Below, piece after piece: positions 49,841 through 62,300 of a stretch of 64,000 nucleotides of DNA (its first letter is position 1; each line of letters opens with the position of its first letter). Made by a program: the position numbers and the translations under genes. The DNA lies in assembly GCA_050084515.1 (NCBI GenBank), contig CM114273.1, positions 36,580,001 through 36,644,000 on the forward strand, read 5' to 3'. The notes beneath the pieces were generated by a model. The model had not been told where the DNA came from and did no database searches. It saw only the letters and a list, made by a program, of their open reading frames with translations. Origin of the DNA: Blasia pusilla. Taxonomy: Eukaryota; Marchantiophyta; Marchantiopsida; Blasiales.

Positions 49841-50004
49841 TAACCAACATTAAAAGGCAAATGCATGCCAACCTGGCACCATCTCCTCATCAACTTTCCA
49901 TGCCATCTAGCCCCAGTTGCATCCTCTTGGCTAGTACATGGGTTCCTACTCAACCCATCAGCATCAAGGTTGGCAACTCCAAGTCTATGTACCACCAGGA
50001 AGTC

Positions 50005-51290
50005 TTACTCCTGTAAGATAAGAGCCCACTGTGCAAGCTTCCCTGTAAACTTGTCAGACTCCATCAACCACTTGAGTGGCTCGTGATCAGTAACAAGGGT
50101 AAATTGTGTGCCAAACAAATAACACCTAAAGTGTGCCACAGCCCACACTAGTGCCAAGCACTCTCCCTCATATGAACTATAGCACAACTCCGCTGCATTA
50201 TTTGAACGACTTGCATAGGCCACCACAAACTCCATGTGCTCATCATCATGTTGTGTCAACATCGCTCCAAGTCCCAACCTACTCCAATCAGTGTGTAACT
50301 GAAATGGGCGCCCTCTCATAGGTCTCCTCAAAATAGGCGCCGCCACCAACTGGGCCTTGAGCTCCACAAAAGCTCTCTCCTGATCATCTCCCCATTGCCA
50401 CTCCTGATCTGATTTCAACAATTGGTTCAAAGGCTTTGCCATAACACTAAATCCCTTCACATAGCTCCGATAGTAGTTCGCCAATCCCATGAATGCTCGA
50501 ATTCTACTCACATCTACTAGATGAGGAATAAGTGCAATAGCCTCCACCTTTGCTTGCTGAACTCTCAAACCACCTGGATAGATCACATGACCCAAGTACT
50601 CAACATCCTCATGGAAGAACTTACATTTTCCTGGATGCAAACGTAGACCATGAGCTTTCAACCGCTCAAACACAATATGCAAATGTATCTGATGCTCCTC
50701 CACTGTGTTACTGAACACCAAGATATCATCAATGTAACACCGAACAAAATCCAATCCTGCTAGGATCCTGTCCATCACTCTCTGAAACTCGGCAAGTGCA
50801 TTCTTCAACCCAAAGGGTAAGAATTTCCACTAGTACAAAAAATCCTTGCCATGAGAGTTGACACCCCAAAATGTTGTCTTAGCCTTGTCACTCTCTCGAA
50901 TCGGCAACTCATGTTATCCTGCCCGAAGATCCAAAGTACTGAAAATCTTTGTCTGTCCCACCACATCAAAGATCTTCTCAAGTGTAGGCATGGCATACCT
51001 ATTGGCCTTGGTCTATTGATAGGACGGTAATCTCCACACATCCGCCTATCCGTGTAGTTGCCATGCACATCCTTTTTAGCAGGCATGACAATGGCTGATG
51101 CATACTCTCCATGCAACAACTCCACTAATCCAGCCTCCAAAAGGTCCAACGTCCTACTCTGAATCAGGTCCCTCTCCATATCACTATATCGGTAGGGATG
51201 ATGGAAGATTGGTGAATCACTAGCCAAATCAATCCGTATACCGGGTCCAACCAAAGCACCCAACTCCTTCATGCTAAAGGCAAAAAAACT
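50005..51290 (-). pseudogene. Element D reverse transcriptase and RNase H
   Basis: The RT N-terminal part (50805-51272) shows MKELGALVGPGIRIDL, VMPAKKDVHGNYTDRRMCGD and YRPIN, then a frame slip near 51010. The C-terminal part (50005-50808) has an intact catalytic CYIDDILVF at about 50722-50739, EYLGHVI, and a complete RNase H with HTDWSRLGLGAMLTQ, SSYEGECLALVWAV and VTDHEPLKWLMES carrying the acidic residues. The 267-codon RNase H part is uninterrupted. The RT is clearly different from those of A and C. It lies directly downstream of the methyltransferase. Confidence 0.93.
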
Positions 51291-51413
51291 CCTATAAGCA
51301 CGTAGGAACTATGTCAAGCGTTGTTTCTCACCTCCCCTAAGCTTGGGCCCAAGTAATGGTATCCAAGTCTCCTCCACTAGCACACTAGAGGGAGAGGACG
51401 ACGCCATTGGCTA

Positions 51414-52640
51414 CTATGCAACCCCCTCACAAGATGGTACACCCTTAGCTAGACCATCATTTGAGCAAATAACTCCTCCACCAGCATGAGCAACCAACTC
51501 CACATGCCCAACCATTACATCCCATTTACTCCAAGGATGCAAAATACTACTCTCCTTGCCCCCAGCCGATGTCTCTACCCTCCCGGTAGCCATCGAGCTC
51601 ATCACAAGGGGTGGAAGACCCATAGACATAGGCTGAAGTCGACGCTGCTCGGCCATACCAAGACTCAAAATCCAGGTCAAACAATTCAGGTCCATGGCGT
51701 GACCCAACACATGGCATCGTGAAGCCTCAGAAATGGAAGCAACTGCTGTCACATCAATAGCAAATCCCATCGCACGCTCTCTCTCATCATCGTTAGGCTC
51801 TACCAACTGTCGCACATGAGAATCCCATACAAGCCCGGGACCACCTTCCCTGTAGGCATGTGACGAGGGAAAACTCACAAATGTGGGTAGTGCCATCCTA
51901 GGCTTGCCCACACGGTTCACCACTGCCATGGATGACCGATCAATATCCCTCACCACCTGAGAAAGTCACCGAGTATCCAATATACTATCCACTATAAGGC
52001 AAGGATCCCGCTGCATTGCATCATATGCTCGACGTAGAACCTCCCTAGGCAACAAGTTTGTCCACCACAAGCGTGGACAATGTGCACACGAGCCAACTCG
52101 CGCTGCATCCATTAACACCGCCGGTCCAATCCAAGACCACACCTCATGAACACTCGCAAGCATCCAGGTCCGAGTGTCACCCAACAATGGAACATTCTCC
52201 AGAATGTAAGGTGGAGCACGTGCTTGATGAACCTGAAGATGTCATAACACCCGTAATATCTCCCAAAACAATCGAGACCTAGGGTCGTGTAATCCCTCAC
52301 CACGACCAACACGTGTATGACCCTGACATGGCCATCCAGCAATCACCAAATCCACAGGACCAACCCTCTCAAGGTCCTGCGCCCCCAACAATGCAATGTG
52401 TGACGGCAAAGCACGCTGGTACCCACGAATAGCTGATGGCGGAAACAACTAAGGATATCTCCACATCAACTGACCAATATGTTGGATGAGACTCTCTAGG
52501 CCGTCTCATCTCGCTCCACATAGACGTATCTCTGCACAAGAAAACCGGCCTGCAACATTGCTGCCAAACCAGTGCTAATCCCACCAAAGAGATCTAACAC
52601 ACAAATGCCTTCCAGCAGATACTGCTATATAATGGGTGTA
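51414..52640 (-). pseudogene. DNA cytosine-5 methyltransferase domain (DNMT3-like) within element D polyprotein
   Basis: Read on the minus strand, the C5-methyltransferase motifs come in the usual, unpermuted order. Motif I, VLDLFGGISTGLAAML (about 52560-52600), is the AdoMet site. Motif IV, DLVIAGWPCQGHT (about 52318-52353), has the catalytic PCQ cysteine, followed by DPRSRLFWEILRVL. Motif VI is ILENVP (about 52190-52211). A motif VIII region has CPRLWWTNL (about 52057-52080). Motif IX/X-like LPTFVSFPSSHAY and ERERAMGF (about 51760-51900) lie before a hydrophilic tail. The LFWE, MDAARV and WWTNL contexts resemble DNMT3 rather than bacterial or DNMT1 enzymes, and motif order excludes the rearranged plant DRM type. 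It follows the protease in the same frame after one TAG and precedes RT. One frameshift between motifs I and IV and TGA codons at 52242 and 51966 make this copy inactive. Confidence 0.9.
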
Positions 52641-53324
52641 GTATCCAAAGGGGATAACCCAACTGGACCAGAAGTAGGAGTCCGCTGTGGGGCCTCCTCT
52701 TCCTCGTGAGATATAATAGCCTCACACCAAGCCTCCTGCACTAGGCGATCAGCCTCCTGTGGTAGTGCACCGGCTGAACTCCAAAGTGGCACATCCAACA
52801 ATGAGGATGCCACTACTGCAAAACTAGGGACCTCCTCTACCTCCTCATGCACAGGAGAGTCCATAGTAGAAAGATTACCCTCCAAAAAGTCTCCTGGCCA
52901 AGTGACTACTCCACTAAAACCAGCCACAAATGCTAACACTGTTGAGAAAGACCCTCCTAGTCGAGCCCCATAAATAAATCTCATAGGAACCTGGCTCATA
53001 CGTCCATCCTTGGACTGCCAACCAGGTCTATAAGATGTTGTCTCAGTCCAGTCATCCACATGAAAACCCATCGGGTATAATACTGCTCCTCCAACTAGTA
53101 CATCGTACGACTCGGCTGATGTGACCACTGCAGGTACTCCCAACCAAAAGCTATCAGTTGCATGATCTGGTCTCAACTATACAGACAACTTCTCCCGTGT
53201 CATGAATTGAGACCTATCATTGGCTCCTCCGAGTGATGTTTGAATCTGAAATGGGCAAGGCTCAAGCTCTGACCTCCGAATACCCAAACCAATACATGAC
53301 ACCTTTCCCAACATCAAAGGTTGG
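52625..53324 (-). pseudogene. Element D protease, C-terminal part and linker
   Basis: The minus strand continues the retropepsin fold after its active site: QPLMLGKVSCIGLGIRRSE, PCPFQIQTSLGGA, AESYDVLVGGAVLYPMGF (flap and ILG-like loop) and WTETTSYRPGWQSKDGRM. A long acidic linker (EEVEEVP, HEEEEAPQ) then leads to the methyltransferase. TAG codons at 53177-53179 and 52625-52627 interrupt it. The active-site strand itself is missing here because it lies inverted just to the right. Confidence 0.85.
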
Positions 53325-53504
53325 GCAGGCAGCAACGGCAAAGATGGACGCATTACCAGCCCAGCGAGCCATTGATCTTGAGAGGCTTACACCTGGTGTA
53401 TGTATGTTGGACAACTAGAGTGGGATATTCCGATTGGTGAGTCGTACAGGACATGTGTATAGACCAGATAGAGTCTTGTTAGACTCTGGTGCTCACCCCT
53501 CTGT
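53325..53504 (+). pseudogene. Inverted piece of element D carrying the protease active site
   Basis: On the plus strand, opposite to the rest of D, it reads ALPAQRAIDLERLTPG, then after a TAG SGIFRLVSRTGHVYRPDR and VLLDSGAH, the Asp-Ser-Gly site of the protease. On the minus strand the flanking parts stop at WSWTHRG to the right and start QPLML to the left, exactly where the inverted piece would fit. So a block of about 180 bp has been flipped in place. Confidence 0.85.
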
Positions 53505-55095
53505 GGGTCCAACTCCACAGTAGCACCACGTGGTTCTGACGCTCAAGTGGCTCCTCTCATAACTGCAGCTGATACCTCAACCTATGCTGCACTCGCCATA
53601 TAAGAGAGATCATCCCCTCCATAAGAGGTGGAAGTCCTTGCTCTCGAACCTGCTCTATGCTGGATACCAGCCATAGTAGCCAACTTCTGCTCCAACTGCT
53701 CAATCTTGGTAGCCATAATTGACTCTGTCGTAGTGGTAGGGATAGCCAGTGTAGGATCTCCAATCACTGGTCCACCTCTACCACCTCGGCCTCTCGGAGC
53801 TACTCCATCATGGCTGCGACCTGATCTCAACTCTAGATGAAGATCAAAGCAACGCTCTTGAGGATGACATGGTCTCCCGCAATGATTACACTGAGTTGGG
53901 GCCGACTGAGGCCCATCCTCCAAAGTGTGTCTCCCATCCTCTTGGGGAAAAAACCTCCTAACATGATCATCTCCACATGTCCAACATGATTGTCCTTGTT
54001 GCGGGGCAACAAATGAAGGCAATGGTCTCTACGCAGGTGTCCCTCTAGGACCTGACTGAGGTCGTGTGTACCCCCCACTACTCCCACTACGACTACCACC
54101 ACCACCACTACGAGACTGTGAGGTGGACTGCTGAACACGAGAAGTAGTAGTTGTATCCCTACTGAATATGGATGTCACCACTCTCTCCTCCACCATGTTA
54201 AGCTCAATCTTCTCAAATAGAGCAAACACATGGGTCAATGTGGATGAATCATCACTCATAAGAGTAACATCACGTATCCTGCGACGCAACTCTCTGTCCA
54301 AGATCCCGTACCAAAAGTGGAGTGCCTGAGCCTCAGTCACACCTTGGGAAACTGAAATCAAGCGTCACATACGAGTGTATGCCTCACGAAGACTCTCACT
54401 AGTCTTTCGCTCAAATTCCTGAAGACTCCTCAACTTCTCTGTCTTCACTCCCTGATAGTTCTTCTTCAACCTCTTGAAGAACTCTGCAATCGGGCTGAAC
54501 GATGGTGGGGCACTAGTACCTCCATGGTTACCTCCACTAGTACCCCCACTCCGGCTCGTACTCATACCACTCACCGTCGGGTTGGATGGCATAGTAGGAG
54601 CACTACTACCAATACCACCATGGGTGATAGACACATAGCTTGGAGACCAATATTGTCTCCACGTCTCAATCTCAGCAACATGGTCCTTCCTAAACTCATG
54701 GTAATCGTCCGTGGGTGGTCCCTCCAAGTGCTGAAACAACCCCTTCCAAGCCAAGAAGGGTGTAAACGACGTGGCGTTTCGCAACATCTGCATATCACAC
54801 CACGTATCAAACTCCTGAATAAAGTCCTCCAACTCAATGGTGCCCACCGCACCCGAGTATCGTCACAGGCCCTTCATGGCCCCATATATCCCGTCCATGT
54901 CCCAAATCAATGGAGGTGCAACACTCGATAACAACGTAGAAGACTCGGTGTTTGGAACACTCTCGTCCTCCTCTTCATCAACCGTCGGAAGTGGAAAAGG
55001 TAGCCGATACCTCAATCCACTCCGTGTAAAACCACCACTATCCGCACCACGATCCCCAACCAGACCGACAGACAGCTCTGTGATGACCAACGTCG
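53505..55095 (-). pseudogene. Element D gag with zinc knuckles
   Basis: The N-terminal part (54863-55090) gives PPLIWDMDGIYGAM. After a stop it continues with VGTIELEDFIQEFDTWCDMQ, FLAWKGLFQHLEGPP and YHEFRKDH (54640-54850), and the second half has LRSLQEFERKTSESLREAY. The nucleocapsid part (53582-54022) has two Cys-rich knuckles, CWTCGDDHVRRFFP and CNHCGRPCHPQERC, then a Gly-rich stretch and a coiled coil (KIEQLEQKLATM). It ends with NHVVLLWSWTHRG at 53505. Frames change near 54030 and 54362. It is the RNA-binding structural protein of the element. Confidence 0.85.
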
Positions 55096-56313
55096 ATGCC
55101 GCACCACCACCAAATCACCACCACTAACTAACCAAGTGACGTCGATGTCGCTGTACTATTCTAGCTCTACTAGCTATGGGTGTAGGCAACCTAACCTGTC
55201 ATCACCACAAGAAGCCTCCCACGGTCTAGTGGTCATCACTCCTGCCTCACTACCGGTAGCACACAGGAGTAAAACTACTCTGGAAATCAGCGTCAACCCT
55301 AACAATGGGCGCGCAAGCAAGAAGCAACGATGGAGGGGATCCAAACGTAGGAAGTCCAACGACAACCCTCCAATCGCAAATGTAAATCAAGGTGACACAA
55401 TCCACCAAACGTGGCGCCCCCTGAATCCACAGACCCCACCACACAATTCTAACGCAATAGCTACTCCGCCGCTGGTCGATGACGTGCTAGTCGCACTCAC
55501 AGCACCCGAAAATATGATCTGCATGGAGAGGCTACACCATACTATGCGCTAGATGTCCATCAACCAAAAACCCGAGATGCATAAAGCGCCTAACACATCT
55601 CTGAAAAACACCAAATGAGCTACACCAGTGTGTCCACTGGCATAGTTAAGAACTCATCAGTTAAGCGTCTTCCAAGCAGAATAGCCCAAAGATGGGTGAC
55701 TAGTTATGCAACACTCAACTCACAAATCCTGCAAAAATTGCCTCACACCCAAGCAAGCATGCTTGCTTGCTTGCTCCTTACTCCGCCTCTCACGCCCACT
55801 CGCCCCAAGTTGCCTCGAAGCCAGATTCACACCTCCAACATAGGCCACAAGCCACAAACATCCACGGTTGAGTACACAATCAACCCTAACCAGATCCTAC
55901 TGATCCACAATCGAAGCTACCATCTATCTACTCAAGTTCTTTGAATGAAATCTGTGAAAGACCTACTGTCATAAAACACATATAAAATCACATACAATCG
56001 AGCCAAACCCACTCCACGATGGGAGAATCCACGTCGAAGCTTGCGAGAACCACCATAGCCAAGAGCTCTACTCACTACCAAGGCTAACTCCCAACGCAAC
56101 AGGCTCAACTCAAAGAACTAATTGTTCTTTGAGTGCACTCCATAGTATATCCTCCAACCTAAGAGCGGGCCCTACTGGAAAAGTCACCCTCAACGGAGTA
56201 ACCCCCAACCCTATGCATGAAACGGCATCTCTATCTAGACACTACGACCCTACATAAGGTATGGCCTCTACTAGCACACTATACTCTACGACATAGTCCG
56301 TATGGTCATGACA
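55028..56313 (-). repeat. Element D right terminal region, shared with the 1948-bp derivative
   Basis: Homologous in reverse complement to 10880-12778, except for about 650 bp present only in the derivative. It begins TGTCATGACC on the element strand and leads into the gag start. No initiator-Met primer site was found. A frame of 138 codons on the plus strand (55136-55552) is matched by a 123-codon frame in the derivative (12260-12631), both antisense to the element. Confidence 0.85.
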
Positions 56314-56317
56314 ACAT
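56314..56317. repeat. Target-site duplication ACAT (right copy)
   Basis: Matches ACAT at 48013-48016 on the other side of element D. It is four bases, the same length as the GGCT duplication around the derivative in element C. Confidence 0.75.
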
Positions 56318-56539
56318 TGGTGCATGGCGGCTATAATAAAGCATCCAAGACACTTAGCTAGTTGGGACACTGTTGGCTTCTATTACTTTCACATCCCTAG
56401 TGCTAGGCGTTTTCAAGTACTACAAATATTTGAATTTCAAGTCCCATGTCCCTTATTGCTCCGGATGGACTACAAATCACTTCATTTATCCTAAGTATTT
56501 GAAGTGTTGTGAACACAGGGTATGCTCAACTGAGAATAT

Positions 56540-56830
56540 GCAGGCTGTTAGAGGACCATCATATGATGGCCTACACACTGGTCATGTCAGGAAATGAAAT
56601 ATTTACTCACTTCATCAAAGACTTGAGAATAGGTCGGTTATTGATGGATCAGACAAAAGATGGTGTTGTAGGTGTAGAATGGGTCAAGGATGGGCGGTCG
56701 TTATTCTACTTAGAAGCATATGATTTATTGAGGCCATGGAAATACTGAACCTTTTCAAGTACTCAGAATGAAGATGTGTGCTCCTTTTTCTTGCACAGCA
56801 GATAGGCTTCAAAATTTGATCCTAAAGCTT
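56540..56830 (+). pseudogene. Fragment resembling an oligopeptidase B / prolyl-oligopeptidase gene
   Basis: Reads DQTKDGVVGVEWVKDGRSLF then YLEAYDLLRPWKY, a stop, and STQNEDVC in the next part. This resembles the beta-propeller strands of S9A peptidases, where a V-E-W segment is followed by a D-x-x-L-R-P step and a D-V-C-like segment. It is too short and interrupted to be a gene. The assignment is by pattern only. Confidence 0.35.
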
Positions 56831-56875
56831 TTTCTAGAAAGTACACTATAGGCGGAGATCAACGAGCAAATTGCC

Positions 56876-57060
56876 GTGACCAGGTGGACTAGGCATTGGG
56901 ATTTATGTACATCCGGGGGCAATTTGATCTACTGGGTGGTCATAAATGTGCACAATGAGGAAATTCTGAGGTACGTCGAGTGCTATGATCTTGTCACAAA
57001 ATCGTGGACTAGGCTTCCGCACATGGACCCGATGAATAGCACTTCTTCTATGGTTCCATA
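56876..57060 (+). pseudogene. Kelch-like fragment
   Basis: An open stretch with [14 protein letters not shown] and [18 protein letters not shown], resembling a kelch blade (an aromatic-rich strand then YD...SW..LP). No second blade or F-box is seen. It runs into the mitochondrial insertion at about 57070. Confidence 0.35.
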
Positions 57061-57076
57061 TAAGTATAGCAAGACC

Positions 57077-57172
57077 GAAGTTACCACTAATAGTATATTT
57101 CGTGTAAGCAAGTTCCAGAATAACATCTTTTGAATAAAATCCCGTTAAAAAAGGGAAACCAATTAAAGATAA
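57077..57172 (-). pseudogene. nad5: Nuclear insertion of mitochondrial nad5 (NUMT)
   Basis: On the minus strand this reads [19 protein letters not shown] then [13 protein letters not shown] without a stop. This is a highly conserved stretch of NADH dehydrogenase subunit 5, a membrane subunit of respiratory complex I encoded in plant mitochondria. Only about 32 codons are recognisable and both ends turn into unrelated sequence. A mitochondrial fragment in nuclear DNA among transposons is best explained as a NUMT. Confidence 0.85.
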
Positions 57173-59030
<1,858 letters not shown>

Positions 59031-59332
59031 ATGACACCCCCTATTAGGGCCACTTACTTCCAAAGTTTGGAGGCCCCGAGAGTTGTGGCAACGACAAATC
59101 CCTGTTTGAAGAACGGGGAACACCGCTACCATTTCTGTAAATGGCGATTTGTAGGGACATCTGAAAGAGATTTTTGTCCTCTTTTGGATGATATGAATTT
59201 TTGTATTTTTTTAATCTAAGAAATTATTATTATTATTTATTCAATAAAGTCCATTCGTGTGGACTAAATGGCAATTTCTTCCCTTGTTCCCCGTTGGAAG
59301 GAAGTAAGTGGCCCAATTAGGGTGTCAAGGAT
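59031..59332. mobile_element. Candidate MITE with about 30-bp terminal inverted repeats
   Basis: TGACACCCCCTATTAGGGCC then ACTTACTTCC at 59033-59062 is matched in inverted form by GGAAGTAAGT then GGCCCAATTAGGGTGTCA at 59301-59328. The roughly 240-bp interior is AT-rich and non-coding, with a run of ATT triplets. Size and structure fit a miniature inverted-repeat transposable element. No clear target duplication was identified. Confidence 0.6.
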
Positions 59333-62300
59333 TAGGAAACAAGGAATTGCCGTAGTTAAGGTTTAGGGACTTGGACTAGCCGTGGTTTTATTTATGGGGC
59401 AATAATTTTACACGGAGCCGTACTGAAAGATACGGAAGTATGTCAAGTTGCACATCCATCTATTTATGACTAGAAATTGGAGAGAACGGGGAATGAGTAA
59501 TCTCCGGGAATATCAAACGGGAAGCTCATGAGCTTCCCGTCTTGGAGCCGGGGAAAAGGCCGCTTGGGGCAAAAATTCTTGGATAGGGAGATCTTTGACA
59601 ACCCCTACTGCGCGGGCCCAATGTTATCATTAGATTTGATACTATTTTTAATATTTTTTTCTAGTGATTCGTAGGTTGTAACGAGTGTGCAGCCCTTCCA
59701 TAGTGAGGAAGAATTAGTTGTCGAACATGTTGATAGATTAGATTTTGAGGAAAAAATGTAACGAGTATTCGTAAGGGTCATAATTAGATTAATATTATGA
59801 TTAGAGAAGTGATTATTGAGGTAGTTAAATTATCTATCATACGTTCAAAATGTTTAACATGCTCTAATCAAGAAACATGAGAACTATGGATCTTTAAAAA
59901 ACATTAGTTGTGTTTGCAACAAATGTCGTCGTAGATATGTTACACCCCATAGGGCTTTGTCTCTAGCTTAATGCTCTTAAAACTTGCTCAAGCCCATGAG
60001 ATACATGGTTTTAAATTAACTCCCGCATTTAATTATCAAAAATTTCGAGGCTCATTTTAAATCAATTTTGAACTATCCTATTGGTATGGAAAGCATGCGA
60101 TCCTATGGACTCAAAGTGCCAAGTATCAAGAGGAAATGAGTTTGCTAAATGAAAGTGTATTATCCAATAATAATATAGATTGTTTAGATAATTAAGTATT
60201 TATTGTTATATGTCGTGTAGTTATAAAAACTAAACCAAAATACAATGACATAAGTTTAATGAGTGGAAATACATAATTTTGTAGAACACAATGTATGAAT
60301 CATTTCATACACAATGTTGGAATGTTAATATTGTTATATAATATCTTACTTTGATATCACATTCTAGGTTTCTAGATTTATGTTGTACAATTTTGTAATT
60401 TTTTGTGAAAGAAATCAACGCGGAAACACTACCAAAATTTTCGTAGGAGATTAGGTCACGGGCTGCACGACAGTCGCTACCTACTCCAAATGAAAGGTCA
60501 GAGGAAGGAACCGATTTGACTACGTTATACATGAAGGAGTCATACATGATATTGAAGAAATGGTGCGCAATTTGGACATTGAAGCTCAAAGTTGTGGTCA
60601 TTCTTGTAGAGCCGTCCAACATGAGAAGGTAGAAATTTCCAAACTTTGTCACTTCCTCTAGAGGAGTTAGAAAACTAAAAATCCTTTTATTTTAGTGCAT
60701 AAGATGAGGATAAAAAGTGATTTGAGAGTGAAAGTGAGTGAAAATTTTATTTAATGGATGTCAACCCAAGATTTGTGGGGCTTAGTGGAGTCATGTCTTA
60801 ATGTCTCCTCTCCTTGGAGTGAGTATCATTCGACGCCTAAGATGAGCATTGCGCCTCTACCATCCATTGTCGATCCATCCACTCCCTCCACACGTTATCT
60901 ATTGGTGCCAACTCCTAAAGGAATGTGTCATGCCCATATATGCATCAAAGGTTACATGTAAATATGAGTACACATATGGAAGATTCAAATCCACATTTTT
61001 GTGTATAGAGGATAAAACTTGGACCATGTGTATCCCTCATATATACTAATTACTAAAGAACCTTAATTAGGAGGATTTTAAATATCCGTTGATTGTTTGG
61101 TCACAAGGTTACGTAAATCATGCAAGCACATGCATACTTGTGCAATTGATGGTATATATGCATGATGACTTGGGTTACATTAGAAATTCATTAATCTTCT
61201 AGTAGAAGCATTAATACAAATGTAGCGCGCAAGGGTGAGATAGACTCATGATATGTGCACTTGTCCACAAGATCTTGAAGTTAGTTCTTGAATCCATACA
61301 TCCATCACCATTCCCTTCCCAAGAGATCAAGGTTGACCAACCAACATTGAGCACTTGACTAGCGAGATCCCGTAACGAGGGGACGCAACCTCACGTTTAG
61401 AAGGAATGTCGACATTATGCTCGACAAACATGGTACAATGGAGTTGAAGGTTTTTTTTGTAAAATTACTACTTGGAGTGTGATGTGATCCTATCGATGTT
61501 CTTCTACCATACCCAATATTAACCCTATGGAGGGATGGGATTGGAGATTCAAAGTGAGAAATTTGACTTTAGATCCTTGGACGAGTCTTGGATATTTGCG
61601 CTAGACAAGATAGTCATTGGTAAGGGGTGTGAAATGGATGATTTCCCCGTCCTATTTCCTTACGTTGGTGCTGTATGCTCCCATACTACATGAAAGGATT
61701 TGGTGAATAAGACACCATCTTTCTCGGAGTATGTGTCATCCCCACATGTTGTCAATGTGAGAAATTATCATCATTGACAATATGTTGATGATAATCTTGT
61801 ACGACGTAGTAACATAGGTGGGTATATTCAATCATCTGGTCCTTGTTGTGAGGGGAATACCCAATTAGAGCACATGGAGGGAAGACATGAGCGGGTTTGG
61901 TTCGTGATAATATGAAGATTTTTACATTTCCATCGTCGATACCATAGCCATAAAGATAGATGAGGAGATATTAGATAGTTATAAATGGGTAGACCCATAG
62001 AAAAATATGTACGCATCCTTTATAAATGTATACAAAATAGATGTTCTCCTTCATGTTTATTTGCAAATGTTGCTTTTTGTTTTCTCATGAAGCATGCCTT
62101 GTACATTGGTTAAATTCTAACTCCAAAATACTAACCCTCTTCCCTCCTCCCTCTTCTCCAAAATGGATTAACATAAGTGAAAAATTCCAACATTTCATTA
62201 TATCTCGGAGGCATTACAAGCTTGAGCATCTTTTCGTGGAAAAGCATACCCTTTCGTCCTCCTCATAGGATGAGTTGGAGGCCAAGAAAATGTTTGACAA

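Larger units (their letters stand above)
48017..56313 (-). mobile_element. Element D: Ty3/gypsy element carrying a DNA methyltransferase and a PHD finger
   Basis: The left end starts TGTCGTGCG and the right end finishes GGTCATGACA, flanked by ACAT at 48013-48016 and 56314-56317. Minus-strand order is 5' region, gag with zinc knuckles, protease, C5-methyltransferase, RT, RNase H, integrase and PHD finger. A PPT-like purine run (TTAGGGGGG on the minus strand) lies near 48130. No long direct repeat was found between the two ends, so classical LTRs are not evident. Both ends recur in the 1948-bp insertion at 10880-12827 with another 4-bp target duplication, which supports these termini. Several stops, frameshifts and one inversion show this copy is inactive. 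Confidence 0.88.

Noticed and set aside
51414-52640. Methyltransferase as a host DRM2, CMT or MET1 gene fragment captured by chance
   Set aside because: Motif order is unpermuted (not DRM), no chromo or BAH domain is near (not CMT or MET1), and it runs in the element's frame between protease and RT with no introns.
53233-53418. Separate small plus-strand gene inside element D
   Set aside because: Its first part is antisense to the protease and its second part is the inverted protease-linker segment, so it is not an independent gene.
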